NCBI GenBank assembly: GCA_017445385.1
Contig: JAFSUG010000002.1
Coordinates: forward strand, 1-47,697
Direction: 5' to 3'
Source: Oscillospiraceae bacterium
Lineage (GTDB): Bacteria; Bacillota; Clostridia; Oscillospirales; Oscillospiraceae
DNA: 47,697 bases
Shown here: positions 17,082 through 25,836 of the stretch, piece after piece
How positions within the stretch are numbered: position 1 is the stretch's first letter
Layout of the letters: every line of letters begins with the position of its first letter
Made by a program: the position numbers and the translations under genes
The notes under the pieces: generated by a model
Told to the model about the DNA's origin: nothing
Database searches by the model: none
The model's input: the letters and a program-made list of their open reading frames with translations, nothing else

Positions 17082-18077
17082 TTATTTGAGAACGTATACC
17101 GTGCAGCGGCGTGCGCCAAACTGATAGCATTCGGAGGTTGTGTTCATGTAGAGGTCAACGCGGTTGCCCTTAATGAGGCCGCCCGTGTCCTCCGCGGTGC
17201 CGAAGCCATAGTCATAAACGCCGTCGTCGGAAACGATATACAGCGAGGAACCCAGCGGAATGACCTTCGGATCAACGGCGATCGTGCCAATGTGAACAAC
17301 CGTGCCGGTTGCCGTGATGCCCGGGCGTCCGTCGCAGGAATATGCCGTGCCGAGGCAGGAGATGGCTTTCGCCGTGCCTGCCGGGTTTTCGGGATTCGCG
17401 CTGATGCTGACCTCCTGAACCGGCTGCTGAACGATCGTCTCGCTCAAAATCTCGCGCGTAAACTCTCTGCCGTTTTTATAAGTGATGCGAACAGTCTGCT
17501 TTGCCAGCCCGTCCGAACCCTCGGAGAGATAGACCGTCTTGCCTTCGGGCATCGTGGCGTCCGCGTAGGTGAGCGTCTGATGCGGAAGAACGGTATCCAG
17601 CGCAACCGTTTCGTGCGAAATGCGCGTCACTTCAACCGTCATGCCGGTGTAGGTTGCGTCGTCCATGCTGCAGTTCAAGGTGTCGCGGCTGCCAAGCGTA
17701 ATGCCCAGCTCCCAAAGAAGCTGCTCAACGGTTCTGCCGTAAGTGCCGACTACGCTGTGCTTGCCGTCGCATACAACGGTTACAACCTGCAGGCGTTTTA
17801 CGATAATCTCGGCGTTGCCGTTGTCGGCGATGGTTGTTTCATACGTGTCGCCGGGGGAGAGGGTAATGCCCGCTTCTGATAAAATGTGCAGCGGCTGTGC
17901 GCTTGCGGAGAGGATCGTGGTTTTCTGATCTCCGTCAATGATCGTATACGTGTTTTCCGCGAGAACGGGCTGCGCGATCGTTGCGCCGAGAATGGCAATT
18001 GCAATACAGATGATCAAAATCTTTGCAACAACCTGCAAATTGTTTTCGCTGTAAGTCATCTTTCGAACGATTTGCAT
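17082..18077 (-). CDS. yabE: YabE-like protein: DUF348, G5 and 3D domains
   Basis: 331 residues. A membrane anchor or signal (about 17-40) is followed by two ubiquitin-like DUF348 segments (about 42-85 and 97-142) and a G5 domain (about 150-228). The C-terminal 3D domain (about 240-331) shows TAYSCDGRPGITATG, IAVDPKVIPLG and AEDTGGLIKGNRVDLY, whose Asp residues match the lytic-transglycosylase-like active site. The order equals that of B. subtilis YabE and of Rpf-like cell-wall proteins. It probably acts on peptidoglycan during growth or spore outgrowth. Its position next to rsmA matches the Bacillus tatD-yabE-rnmV-ksgA neighbourhood, with tatD and rnmV absent here. GGAGGAG precedes the ATG. 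Confidence 0.9.
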   Translation of the reverse strand: MQIVRKMTYSENNLQVVAKILIICIAIAILGATIAQPVLAENTYTIIDGDQKTTILSASAQPLHILSEAGITLSPGDTYETTIADNGNAEIIVKRLQVVTVVCDGKHSVVGTYGRTVEQLLWELGITLGSRDTLNCSMDDATYTGMTVEVTRISHETVALDTVLPHQTLTYADATMPEGKTVYLSEGSDGLAKQTVRITYKNGREFTREILSETIVQQPVQEVSISANPENPAGTAKAISCLGTAYSCDGRPGITATGTVVHIGTIAVDPKVIPLGSSLYIVSDDGVYDYGFGTAEDTGGLIKGNRVDLYMNTTSECYQFGARRCTVYVLK

Positions 18078-18162
18078 TTCTGCTCCTCCTTCCTTCGGAA
18101 ATGGCTCGTTTCAAACTGTAACAAGAAGTTACATATTGTAATTTTATTGGCAACGATTTGAA

Positions 18163-18190
18163 ATTATACATAAAAATTGAAATTTGTCAA
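18163..18190 (-). promoter_or_regulatory. yabE promoter
   Basis: TTGACA (18185-18190), 16-base spacer, TATAAT (18163-18168) on the minus strand. The ~75-base leader contains an inverted repeat TGTAAC-aagaa-GTTACA (18117-18133). Confidence 0.82.
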
Positions 18191-18351
18191 GTGTTTTCAA
18201 AATAATTGCTTGGTTATGTAAAATAAAAGTTAAATCGCAAAAACGCGAAAAGCCGTATATATTGCGGTTTGCAATCAAAACACCGGAAGATGTTGTGGGA
18301 AATGGTTACAAATCAGTTAACAATAATTTTACTTTTGTCACCGCCAAACAG

Positions 18352-18381
18352 TTGACAAAACCGTTTGCGCGGTGGTATACT
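18352..18381 (+). promoter_or_regulatory. thrS promoter
   Basis: TTGACA (18352-18357), 18-base spacer, TATACT (18376-18381), also with TGG before the -10. The expected start near 18388 begins the T-box leader. The roughly 160 bases between it and the yabE promoter are AT-rich and show nothing else clear. Confidence 0.8.
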
Positions 18382-18387
18382 CTTGCT

Positions 18388-18641
18388 GATAAAATGGCGT
18401 TGAAGAAGATACGTCCCCCGTCAGCGAGGCTTCAGAGAAGAGCTGCGTATGCTGTGAGCGGCTCTGCCAATCGAGGCGGACGGATACCCCTTCCGAGCTG
18501 TCCGGCAGAAAGGAAAGTAAGCCGGAACGGGTGCTCCCGTTACAGAGCCCGAAAGCGGCGATGTGCGCATCGCAAGCAGGGTGGAACCGTGGAATGCTTA
18601 CGCATCCCACCCCTGAACCATCAGGGGTGGGATGTTTTTTT
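18388..18641 (+). promoter_or_regulatory. T-box leader controlling thrS (tRNA-Thr sensing)
   Basis: The leader is about 250 bases. It has a long stem I region with an AGAGA-type bulge (near 18430), a probable specifier codon ACC for Thr (18486-18488), and the hallmark T-box sequence GCAGGGTGGAACCGTGG (18576-18592). A strong terminator follows just before thrS. In T-box leaders, uncharged tRNA pairs with the specifier and with the GGNN-type bulge of the T-box to form the antiterminator. Here uncharged tRNA-Thr should therefore raise ThrRS expression. The specifier choice is by eye; the T-box assignment itself is firm. Confidence 0.93.
18603..18641 (+). terminator. T-box terminator of thrS
   Basis: A 14-bp perfect stem CATCCCACCCCTGA / TCAGGGGTGGGATG, loop ACCA, then seven T. 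It begins 11 bases after the T-box sequence and competes with the antiterminator. Confidence 0.95.
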
Positions 18642-18673
18642 ACCGCCCCAAATCAAAAAAGGAGGCAATTCCC

Positions 18674-20461
18674 ATGAGCGAAGAAAACATCTATTCCTTT
18701 GAAAATCCCGAATACCGCAAAACGTACTGGCATACCTGCTCGCACGTTCTGGCGCAGGCGGTCAAGCGCCTGTACCCGGAGGTGAAGCTTGCAATCGGCC
18801 CTGCAATCGATAACGGCTTCTATTATGACTTTGACGCGCCGTTCAACTTTTCGCAGGAGCATCTTGATGCGCTCGAAGCCGAGATGCGCAAAATCTGCAA
18901 AGAAAAGCTGAAGGTTGAGCGCTTTGAGCTGCCGCGCGCAGAGGCGAAAGCGCTGATGAAGGACGAGCCGTATAAGCTCGAGCTGATCGATGATCTGCCC
19001 GAGGGCGAAACGATCTCCTTCTATAAGCAGGGCGAATTTACGGACCTTTGTGCCGGTCCGCATCTGGATTCCACCGGCCGCATCAAGGGCAACGCCATCA
19101 AGCTGACGCAGTGCTGCGGCGCTTACTGGCGCGGCGACAGCAACCGCAAGATGCTCCAGCGCATCTATGCCGTTGCGTTCCCGAAGAAAGAGGAACTCGA
19201 TGCGTATCTCGAGCAGCAGGCGGAAGCGCTCAAGCGCGATCATAATAAGCTCGGCCGTGAGCTGGAATACTTCACAACGGTCGACGTCATCGGTCAGGGT
19301 CTGCCGATCCTGCTGCCCAAGGGCGCAAAGACGATCCAGGTTCTGCAGCGCTGGGTGGAAGATGAAGAGGCAAAGCGCGGCTACGTGCTTACGAAAACGC
19401 CGTTTATGGCAAAGCGCGATCTGTATCGCATCTCCGGTCACTGGGATCACTACCGTGACGGTATGTTCATCCTCGGCGATCCGGACGATGAAGAGAAGGA
19501 CTGCTACGCCCTCCGCCCGATGACCTGCCCGTTCCAGTACCAGGTCTATCTCAACCGCGCGCGCAGCTACCGCGATCTGCCCATGCGCCTCGGCGAAACG
19601 TCCACGCTCTTCCGCAACGAGGATTCCGGCGAGATGCACGGTCTGATCCGCGTCCGCCAGTTTACGATTTCCGAAGGCCACCTGGTGCTTCGCCCCGATC
19701 AGCTCGAAGAAGAGTTCAAGGGTTGCCTGGACCTTGCAAAGTACTGCCTCGGCACGGTCGGTATGCTCGATAACTGCACGTTCCGCTTCTCCCAGTGGGA
19801 TCCGGCGAACCCCAATAATAAATATGAGGGCACTGCCGAGCAGTGGGAGTACGCGCAGAGCGTTATGGCAAAGATCCTTGATGATCTGGATGTCAAGTAT
19901 GAGATCGGCATCGACGAAGCCGCGTTCTACGGTCCGAAGCTGGATATCCAGTATCACAACGTCTTCGGCAAAGAAGATACGATCGTCACAATCCAGATCG
20001 ATATGCTGCTGGCGCAGCGCTTCGGTATGTACTATACGGATGAAAACGGCGAAAAAGCGCTGCCGTATATCATCCACCGCACCTCGCTCGGCTGCTATGA
20101 GCGCACGCTCGCTTACCTGATCGAAACGTATGCCGGCGCGCTGCCCACGTGGATGGCGCCGGAGCAGGTTCGTTTCCTGCCGGTTACGGATCGCGCCTGC
20201 GATTACTGCGCGGACGCGGCAAAGCAGCTCGAGGCGGAAGGCTTCCGCGTGGAAGTGGACTACCGCAACGAGAAGATCGGCAAAAAGATCCGCGATGCGC
20301 AGATGGAGAAGGTCCCGTATATGGTCGTCGTGGGCGACCGCGATATGGAAGCCGGCACGGTCTCTCCGCGTCACCGCGCGGACGGCGACCTCGGCGCAAT
20401 GTCGCTCGCGGACTTCAAGAAGCTGCTGCATGAGGTCGTCGATAACAAGGAGAAAAAATAA
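18674..20461 (+). CDS. thrS: Threonyl-tRNA synthetase lacking the N-terminal TGS domain
   Basis: 595 residues from the ATG at 18674, with GGAGG 8 bases upstream; a frame opening at 18632 lies inside the terminator. The protein starts directly with the editing (N2) domain: HxxxH as HTCSH (20-24), IGPAIDNGFYYDF, and DLCAGPHL. A class II core follows, with motif 2 FRNEDSGEMHGLIRVRQFT and motif 3 near YIIHRTSLGCYERTLA, then an anticodon-binding domain. The ubiquitin-like TGS domain of the ~640-residue form is missing. The zinc-ligand segment reads RPMTCPFQYQVY instead of the common PMNCPGHM. Expression is controlled by the T-box upstream. Confidence 0.96.
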   Translation: MSEENIYSFENPEYRKTYWHTCSHVLAQAVKRLYPEVKLAIGPAIDNGFYYDFDAPFNFSQEHLDALEAEMRKICKEKLKVERFELPRAEAKALMKDEPYKLELIDDLPEGETISFYKQGEFTDLCAGPHLDSTGRIKGNAIKLTQCCGAYWRGDSNRKMLQRIYAVAFPKKEELDAYLEQQAEALKRDHNKLGRELEYFTTVDVIGQGLPILLPKGAKTIQVLQRWVEDEEAKRGYVLTKTPFMAKRDLYRISGHWDHYRDGMFILGDPDDEEKDCYALRPMTCPFQYQVYLNRARSYRDLPMRLGETSTLFRNEDSGEMHGLIRVRQFTISEGHLVLRPDQLEEEFKGCLDLAKYCLGTVGMLDNCTFRFSQWDPANPNNKYEGTAEQWEYAQSVMAKILDDLDVKYEIGIDEAAFYGPKLDIQYHNVFGKEDTIVTIQIDMLLAQRFGMYYTDENGEKALPYIIHRTSLGCYERTLAYLIETYAGALPTWMAPEQVRFLPVTDRACDYCADAAKQLEAEGFRVEVDYRNEKIGKKIRDAQMEKVPYMVVVGDRDMEAGTVSPRHRADGDLGAMSLADFKKLLHEVVDNKEKK

Positions 20462-20471
20462 TCGCCGTTCC

Positions 20472-20500
20472 TTGAAGAATCGAACGCATCGTGCTACACT
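20472..20500 (+). promoter_or_regulatory. Promoter of the zinc-ribbon protein gene
   Basis: TTGAAG (20472-20477), 17-base spacer, TACACT (20495-20500). It starts 11 bases after the thrS stop; no terminator lies between, so read-through from thrS is also possible. Confidence 0.6.
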
Positions 20501-20527
20501 ATAAATAATCAGAAGGGAGTGTCGCTT

Positions 20528-20938
20528 ATGCGTTATCAGTTTTGCCCACTGTGCGGCAAGGAGCTTGCGCCGCACCATCACGGGAAGTATTGCAAGCAGT
20601 GCGCCGCCGAGCAGCGCAGAAAAACCGCCAAGCGCGTAGCAATCGCCGCCGGCGTTACGGTTGCGGTCGGCGCAGCGGCAGTCGGCGTTGCCGCTTATAA
20701 GAATCAGCGCATCCGCAAGCGCATTGTAAAGCTTGCAAAGCGTTTTCCCGTGCAGCAGAGCGCAGCCGTGCTCCAACAAACGGCAAACGCCGCAACGCTC
20801 AAGGCAAAAGAGCTTTTGCAGCAGGCGGACGTTCTGCGCGAGCAGGCAACCGCGCAGCTGCTTGCCCAGGCAGGCTCCGTGCGCGATCAGGCAATGCAAA
20901 CCATCGCCTCCATCGACCTGCCAAACCCCTTTGCATAA
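20528..20938 (+). CDS. Zinc-ribbon membrane protein of unknown function
   Basis: 136 residues from the ATG at 20528; a GTG at 20519 would sit inside the GGGAG ribosome-binding site. An N-terminal zinc ribbon CPLCG...CKQC (about 6-26) is followed by a basic segment and one Ala/Val/Gly-rich membrane helix (about 36-55). The tail is long, helical and Ala/Gln/Leu-rich, probably coiled coil (about 70-130). The topology suggests a cytoplasmic ribbon tethered to the membrane. No specific family or partner was recognised. Confidence 0.7.
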   Translation: MRYQFCPLCGKELAPHHHGKYCKQCAAEQRRKTAKRVAIAAGVTVAVGAAAVGVAAYKNQRIRKRIVKLAKRFPVQQSAAVLQQTANAATLKAKELLQQADVLREQATAQLLAQAGSVRDQAMQTIASIDLPNPFA

Positions 20939-20953
20939 AGAAAAAACCAAACA

Positions 20954-20982
20954 AAAAACCGAGTGCAATGCACTCGGTTTTT
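20954..20982. terminator. Bidirectional terminator
   Basis: A 13-bp stem AAAAACCGAGTGC / GCACTCGGTTTTT with loop AAT. It serves the zinc-ribbon gene and, on the other strand, ychF. Confidence 0.9.
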
Positions 20983-20993
20983 ATTTCTCTATC

Positions 20994-21022
20994 TGCCTTC
21001 TCCCTTGGGGGAAGGTGGGGGG
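20994..21022. repeat. Short GC-rich palindromic repeat (REP-like)
   Basis: The segment reads CCTTCTCCC-ttggg-GGAAGG and runs into a G-tract ending at the ychF stop. It resembles the first half of interspersed hairpin repeats common in Clostridia and is related in style to 41937-41982. Confidence 0.45.
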
Positions 21023-21023
21023 G

Positions 21024-22121
21024 TTACACGTTAAACAGGAAGTTTACGATGTCGCCGTCCTGCATGACGTAGTCCTTGCCTTCGCTGCGGATCATGCCTT
21101 TTGCGCGGGCGTTTGCCATCGTGCCGCATTCCTTCATGTTCTCAAACGAGATCACTTCCGCGCGGATGAAGCCGCGCTCGAAATCGGTATGGATCTTGCC
21201 GGCTGCCTGCGGCGCTTTCGTACCTTTCTTGATCGTCCATGCGCGGCACTCGTCCGAGCCGGCTGTCAGGAATGAAATCAGACCGAGCAGCTCGTAGCTG
21301 CACTGGATCAGCTTGTCCAGTCCCGATTCGGCGATGCCGAGCTCTTGCATGAACATTGCCTTTTCTTCGGGATCGTCCAGCTCGGCGATGTCCGCCTCCA
21401 ACTTCGCGCAGATCGGAAGCACCTGGCTGCCCTCAGCGTCGGCAAGCTGCTTCACCGCCTGGAAATGGCGGCTTTGCTCGTAGGACGCAACCTCGTCTTC
21501 GCCGAGGTTCGCGGCGTAGATCGTCTTTTTCAGCGTCAGCAGATCGCTTTCGCCGATCATCGCCATCTCATCGTCCGTTCCGGGGAACGTCCGCGCGAGC
21601 TTGCCCTCATTGAGATGCGCCAGCAGCCGCTTGAGCAGCTCCGCTTCCTGCTGATACTTCTTGTCGCCGCCCTTGAATGCCTTTTCCGCCTTGTCGATCC
21701 GGCGCTCCACCATTTCGATGTCCGCCATGATCAGCTCCAGATTGATGATCTCAATATCGCGCAGCGGATCGGTGCTGCCTTCAACGTGCGTGATGCTGCC
21801 GTCCTCGAAGCAGCGCACAACGTGCACGATCGCGTCGGTGGAGCGGATGTTGCTCAAAAACTTGTTGCCGAGTCCTTCACCCTTGCTTGCGCCTTTTACA
21901 AGACCTGCAATGTCAACGAACTCGATCACGGCAGGTGTAAACTTCTTCGGCAGGTAGCTGTCGCGCAGCCATTCCAGCCGCTTATCCGGAACGGTCACCA
22001 TGCCCACGTTCGGATCAATCGTGCAGAAGGGGTAGTTTGCCGCTTCTGCGCCGGCATTCGTGATCGCGTTAAAAAGCGTACTCTTGCCGACGTTCGGCAA
22101 TCCTACGATACCAAGTTTCAT
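21024..22121 (-). CDS. ychF: Redox-regulated ATPase YchF (OBG family)
   Basis: 365 residues, the family's usual size. The G-domain has P-loop GLPNVGKST (7-15) and G3 DIAGL. The G4 position reads AANLGEDE rather than NKxD, the variant associated with ATP preference in YchF. A coiled-coil insertion follows and a C-terminal TGS domain ends in YVMQDGDIVNFLFNV. The protein binds ribosomes and affects oxidative-stress responses in several bacteria. AGAGGG precedes the start. A TACAAT lies upstream without a convincing -35. Confidence 0.97.
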   Translation of the reverse strand: MKLGIVGLPNVGKSTLFNAITNAGAEAANYPFCTIDPNVGMVTVPDKRLEWLRDSYLPKKFTPAVIEFVDIAGLVKGASKGEGLGNKFLSNIRSTDAIVHVVRCFEDGSITHVEGSTDPLRDIEIINLELIMADIEMVERRIDKAEKAFKGGDKKYQQEAELLKRLLAHLNEGKLARTFPGTDDEMAMIGESDLLTLKKTIYAANLGEDEVASYEQSRHFQAVKQLADAEGSQVLPICAKLEADIAELDDPEEKAMFMQELGIAESGLDKLIQCSYELLGLISFLTAGSDECRAWTIKKGTKAPQAAGKIHTDFERGFIRAEVISFENMKECGTMANARAKGMIRSEGKDYVMQDGDIVNFLFNV

Positions 22122-22193
22122 TTGTTTTCCCTCTTTCGTCTGTTCCTTTACCGCTATTGTAGCACTATGCGTACTGTTTTTCTACTGTTTTTT

Positions 22194-22233
22194 AAAAACG
22201 GCAGCCCGGCGAAAATGCCGGACTGCCGTTTTT
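22194..22233 (-). terminator. Terminator after the serine dehydratase gene
   Basis: The stem AAAAACGGCAGYCCGGC / GCCGGRCTGCCGTTTTT is 17 bp with a 6-base loop. The one imperfect pair is a G-U only when read on the minus strand, which marks that as the functional direction. The stop codon is 2 bases away. Confidence 0.9.
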
Positions 22234-22234
22234 G

Positions 22235-23443
22235 TTATTTTCCGCGCGAGAACATCTTCGCAAGACCGCCCTCTGCAGTCTCGCGGAAGCGGTTGTTCAT
22301 GCTGATGCCGGTTTCATACATGGTTTTGATCACCATATCCAGGGTGATCCGCTGCGTATCGGATAGATAATAGCTCAGATTCAGGCAGTTCATTGCGCGC
22401 ATCGCCGCAACGGCGTTGCGCTCGATGCAGGGAACCTGCACCAAGCCGCAAATCGGGTCGCAGGTCAAGCCGAGATTATGCTCCAAAGCGATCTCAGCGG
22501 CGTACTGGATCTGATCGATATTCAAGCCCTTCAGCTCGCATAAGGCGGCGGACGCCATGGCGCACGCCGTTCCGATTTCCGCCTGGCAGCCGCATTCTGC
22601 GCCGGAGATCGAGGCATTGTGCTTTACCAGATTGCCGATCAGTCCTGCAACGGCTAAAGCCGGAAGCATTTTCGCATCGGGCAGCGCGTTTGTTTCCTGC
22701 ATATACAGCAGCACGGACGGCAGAACGCCGCAGCTTCCGCAGGTTGGCGCGGTTACGATCGTTCCGCAGTCGGCGTTTTGTTCGCTCACGGCAAAGGCGT
22801 AAGCGCTGATGATGCGGCATTCTCTCAGCTGCGGCCGTTCGTGGGGCGTTGTTTGGCTCAGAAGATGTTTCGCCTTGCGCTGTACGCGCAGACCGCCGGG
22901 CAAAATGCCCTCCGTCTCCAGCCCTTCGCGCACCGAGCGCTTCATCGCCTGCCAGATCTCGGCAAGGTAATCCCAAATTTCCTCGCCTTCGCACAGCGCA
23001 ACGTATTCGCTGAGCGTGATGCCGCGAAAACGGCAGAACTGCTGAATCTCCGCAAAGGAGTTTTCCGGGTAGACCTCCGGCGGAACCAGCGTTTCGTGCC
23101 CGTCGATCACCACGTCGCCGCCGCCGACGGATACAGCCCGAACGCGGCCTCCGATCTCACCGTTTTTCACGGTGAAAAACTCCATCGTGTTGGGGTGCGC
23201 GTCTTTGGGAAGCGGCTTGTCGGAGAAAACGATCTCGGTCTGCTTGGGGGCAAAGGTTTCGCGCAAGATGCGGTCGGTGCCATGCCCCTTGCCGGTCTTG
23301 CTCAGCGAACCGTAGAGAACGACGCGGTAGCTGTCGGCGTCGGGGTGTTTGTTTTTATACACCGTCGCTGCGCGTTCCGGCCCGATCGTATGCGAGCTGG
23401 ACGGTCCTTTGCCGATTTTATAAATCTCTCGTATGGAAATCAT
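22235..23443 (-). CDS. sdaA: L-serine dehydratase, iron-sulfur type, single chain
   Basis: 402 residues. The N-terminal beta domain (about 1-145; GPSSSHTIGPERAA) is fused to the alpha domain. The alpha domain carries the oxygen-sensitive 4Fe-4S cysteines in TAPTCGSCGVLPS, GAECGCQAEIG and LTCDPICGLVQVPC. The enzyme deaminates L-serine to pyruvate and ammonia. Many Clostridia split it into two genes (sdaAB/sdaAA), whereas here it is one E. coli-like chain. Ammonia released could feed AsnA, but that link is only metabolic logic. A TTGTTT-17-TATAGT promoter lies upstream. Confidence 0.95.
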   Translation of the reverse strand: MISIREIYKIGKGPSSSHTIGPERAATVYKNKHPDADSYRVVLYGSLSKTGKGHGTDRILRETFAPKQTEIVFSDKPLPKDAHPNTMEFFTVKNGEIGGRVRAVSVGGGDVVIDGHETLVPPEVYPENSFAEIQQFCRFRGITLSEYVALCEGEEIWDYLAEIWQAMKRSVREGLETEGILPGGLRVQRKAKHLLSQTTPHERPQLRECRIISAYAFAVSEQNADCGTIVTAPTCGSCGVLPSVLLYMQETNALPDAKMLPALAVAGLIGNLVKHNASISGAECGCQAEIGTACAMASAALCELKGLNIDQIQYAAEIALEHNLGLTCDPICGLVQVPCIERNAVAAMRAMNCLNLSYYLSDTQRITLDMVIKTMYETGISMNNRFRETAEGGLAKMFSRGK

Positions 23444-23479
23444 GTAATAGCCTTCTTTGCCGATTTTTCTTCCGCTAAC

Positions 23480-23508
23480 ACTATAGCAATGATCGCCCCA
23501 AAAAACAA
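23480..23508 (-). promoter_or_regulatory. Serine dehydratase promoter
   Basis: TTGTTT (23503-23508), 17-base spacer, TATAGT (23480-23485) on the minus strand, directly after the stop of the 52-residue gene. Confidence 0.6.
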
Positions 23509-23509
23509 C

Positions 23510-23668
23510 CTATTTTTCGCGGACTTTCAGCAGCGCTTCCATCGAGAGCGAGCCTGCCAGCTTATACAGCGCATCGGATAAAACCTGCTCTATGGGAAGA
23601 CCTGCGGCAGCCGCCACTTTCTCATAAAAAGCGGCGGCTGCCGCGTCCAATTCAATTTGATAATTCAC
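23510..23668 (-). CDS. Small ribbon-helix-helix-like protein (52 residues)
   Basis: The GTG start at 23668 has GAGGAGG 7 bases upstream; an in-frame ATG at 23764 has no such site and would overlap proS. One short strand (NYQIELD) is followed by two helices, rich in Ala in the first. This is the layout of CopG/RHH or RelB-like small DNA-binding proteins, but no signature confirms it. It lies between serine dehydratase (same strand, 66 bases downstream) and the divergent proS, so it could regulate either. No toxin partner gene is adjacent. Confidence 0.6.
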   Translation of the reverse strand: MNYQIELDAAAAAFYEKVAAAAGLPIEQVLSDALYKLAGSLSMEALLKVREK

Positions 23669-23704
23669 GGCAACGCCTCCTCGTTTCAGTGTATGCCGTG
23701 GGGA

Positions 23705-23734
23705 TTGACAGAGGTGATACAATAAATATATGAT
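23705..23734 (+). promoter_or_regulatory. proS promoter
   Basis: TTGACA (23705-23710), 18-base spacer, TATGAT (23729-23734). No T-box or other long leader is present before proS. Confidence 0.72.
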
Positions 23735-23757
23735 TTCATGCCGAAAGGACGAAAACG

Positions 23758-25194
23758 ATGGCAAATGAGAAAAAGGTTGAGCAAATCACCGACATGGAGG
23801 TTGATTTTGCCCAGTGGTTTACAGACGTCTGCAAGAAAGCAGAGTTGATTGATTATTCCAGCATTAAGGGTATGTTCATTCTCCGCCCGTATGGCTATGC
23901 GATTTGGGAGAACATCCAAAGCATTATGGACGGTATGTTCAAAGCAACCGGCCATGAGAACGTCTATCTGCCCATGCTGATTCCGGAGAGCCTGCTCCAA
24001 AAGGAAAAGGACCACGTTGAGGGCTTTGCGCCGGAGTGCGCATGGGTTACGGTCGGCGGCAGCGAGAAGCTCGAAGAGCGCCTCTGCATCCGCCCTACCT
24101 CTGAAACGCTCTTCTGCGAGCACTATAAGAACATCATCCATTCCCACCGCGATCTGCCGAAGCTGTATAACCAGTGGTGCAGCGTTCTGCGCTGGGAAAA
24201 GACGAGCCGCCCCTTCCTGCGCCACCGTGAGTTCCTCTGGCAGGAGGGACATACGATGCACGCGACCGAGGATGAAGCGCGCGAAGAGACGCAGCGTATG
24301 CTGAACGTCTATGCCGACTTCATGGAAAACACGCTTGCCATGCCGGTTGTCAAAGGGCAGAAAACCGATAAGGAAAAATTCAACGGCGCGGAAGAAACCT
24401 ATACCGTTGAATGCATGATGCATGATAAGAAGGCGCTCCAGGCAGGCACCAGCCATTACTTCGGCGACGGCTTTGCCAAAGCCTTCGGCATCCAGTTCAC
24501 CGGCAAGGATAACCAGCTCCATTATCCGCATCAGACGAGCTGGGGCGTTTCCACCCGTATGATCGGCGGCATCATCATGACGCACGGTGATAACAACGGT
24601 CTCGTGCTTCCTCCGAAGATCGCGCCGATCCAGGTGATCGTCGTTCCCGTTGCAACGCATAAAGAGGGCGTTATCGAAGCTGCAACCGCGCTCAAGGATC
24701 GCCTTCTTGCCGCCGGCCTTCGCGCCAAGATCGACCTTAGCGAAAACAGCCTCGGCTGGAAGTGCGCCGAATATGAGATGAAGGGCGTGCCGCTTCGCCT
24801 TGAGATTGGACCGCGCGATATCGAAGCCGGTCAGTGCGTCGCCGTCCGCCGCGATAATTTCGAGAAAACAACCGTTTCCCTCGATACGATCGAGCAGACC
24901 GCCAAATCCATGCTCGAAGACGTGCACCACGGGCTCTTTGCCAAGGCAAAGAAGAATTTGGACGATAACACCTTTGCCGCCGCAACGCTTGAGGAAGCCA
25001 AGCAGATCCAGCAGACGAAGGGCGGCTTCATCAAAACCATGTGGTGCGGTGAAGAGGCCTGCGAACTGAAGATGAAAGAGGTTGCCGGTATGTCCTCGCG
25101 CTGCGTGCCGTTCGCGCAGGAGCACCTCGGCGACGTTTGCCCGATTTGCGGAAAGCCGGCGAAAAAGATGGTTTATTGGGGCGTAGCTTATTAA
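23758..25194 (+). CDS. proS: Prolyl-tRNA synthetase, archaeal/eukaryotic-like type
   Basis: 478 residues, matching the short ProRS type lacking the editing insertion of the ~570-residue bacterial form. Class II motifs: motif 2 region [29 protein letters not shown] and motif 3 near [19 protein letters not shown]. The C-terminal zinc-binding domain (WCGEEAC...[10 protein letters not shown]) and terminal Tyr (WGVAY) are type features. Motif [27 protein letters not shown] binds proline. It charges tRNA-Pro. AAAGGACG precedes the ATG. Confidence 0.96.
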   Translation: MANEKKVEQITDMEVDFAQWFTDVCKKAELIDYSSIKGMFILRPYGYAIWENIQSIMDGMFKATGHENVYLPMLIPESLLQKEKDHVEGFAPECAWVTVGGSEKLEERLCIRPTSETLFCEHYKNIIHSHRDLPKLYNQWCSVLRWEKTSRPFLRHREFLWQEGHTMHATEDEAREETQRMLNVYADFMENTLAMPVVKGQKTDKEKFNGAEETYTVECMMHDKKALQAGTSHYFGDGFAKAFGIQFTGKDNQLHYPHQTSWGVSTRMIGGIIMTHGDNNGLVLPPKIAPIQVIVVPVATHKEGVIEAATALKDRLLAAGLRAKIDLSENSLGWKCAEYEMKGVPLRLEIGPRDIEAGQCVAVRRDNFEKTTVSLDTIEQTAKSMLEDVHHGLFAKAKKNLDDNTFAAATLEEAKQIQQTKGGFIKTMWCGEEACELKMKEVAGMSSRCVPFAQEHLGDVCPICGKPAKKMVYWGVAY

Positions 25195-25246
25195 GGCACG
25201 CAACGGCATTACGTTCGTACACTATATATAATAGGGAAGTCGCAAT

Positions 25247-25771
25247 ATGGAGTTTTATATCGTTCGCCACGGGCGAACGAACAACAACGATCTCGGCATC
25301 TACAACGGCTGCCGGAGCGATGAGGACTTGAACGCCGTCGGCGTAGCGCAGGCGGAGCAGACGCGCGATGCGCTCCGCGATACCGCGCTGGATCTGATTG
25401 TCTGCTCGCCGCTCAGGCGCGCAAAGCATACCGCTGCGATCATCGGCGAGGGGAGAGACCTCCCGGTCGTCTACGATGAGCGGCTGCGTGAGCGCGATAT
25501 GGGCGCGCTCACGGGCAAACCGTTTCTGAAATCGCAGGTTGGCGATGCTTCGGCGGAATACGGCGTTGAAACCATCGAATCGCTCTGCGCGCGCGTGCGT
25601 GCCGCGCTGGATGATATCCGCGCGAACTATGAAGGCAAGCGCGTGCTGATCGTGTCGCACGGCGTAGCTGCAAAAGCAATCTGCGCGTATTTCGAAGGAA
25701 TGCCGGAGGACGGAACGCTCCGCCCGATCCCGCTGCTCGATAACTGCGAAGTACGCAAATATTCTCTCTGA
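25247..25771 (+). CDS. Histidine phosphatase (phosphoglycerate-mutase-like) family protein
   Basis: 174 residues. The phosphohistidine motif RHGRTNNND (residues 7-15) and the second catalytic His in IVSHGVAAK (about 138) are intact; CSPLRRAKHTA supplies the conserved Arg. The family includes phosphoglycerate mutases, CobC-type and broad phosphatases, and the substrate here is unknown. The ribosome-binding site is weak (AGGGAAG). A TATAAT (25225-25235 region) lies upstream without a clear -35. It ends just before the ribosomal operon promoter. Confidence 0.88.
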   Translation: MEFYIVRHGRTNNNDLGIYNGCRSDEDLNAVGVAQAEQTRDALRDTALDLIVCSPLRRAKHTAAIIGEGRDLPVVYDERLRERDMGALTGKPFLKSQVGDASAEYGVETIESLCARVRAALDDIRANYEGKRVLIVSHGVAAKAICAYFEGMPEDGTLRPIPLLDNCEVRKYSL

Positions 25772-25801
25772 AAAAAAGTTCAAAAAACTTCCAAATCCCT
25801 C

Positions 25802-25830
25802 TTGACAGCAAGAGGGATTTATTATATGAT
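25802..25830 (+). promoter_or_regulatory. S10-operon promoter
   Basis: A perfect TTGACA (25802-25807), 17-base spacer and TATGAT (25825-25830). It is the only clear promoter found for the rpsJ-rplQ cluster. Confidence 0.85.
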
Positions 25831-25836
25831 ATCGGG

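Noticed and set aside
18653-20968. 771-residue open frame on the minus strand
   Set aside because: Antisense to thrS and the zinc-ribbon gene; no domain recognised and no start signals.
23686-25209. 507-residue open frame on the minus strand
   Set aside because: Antisense to proS, without any family match or translation signals.
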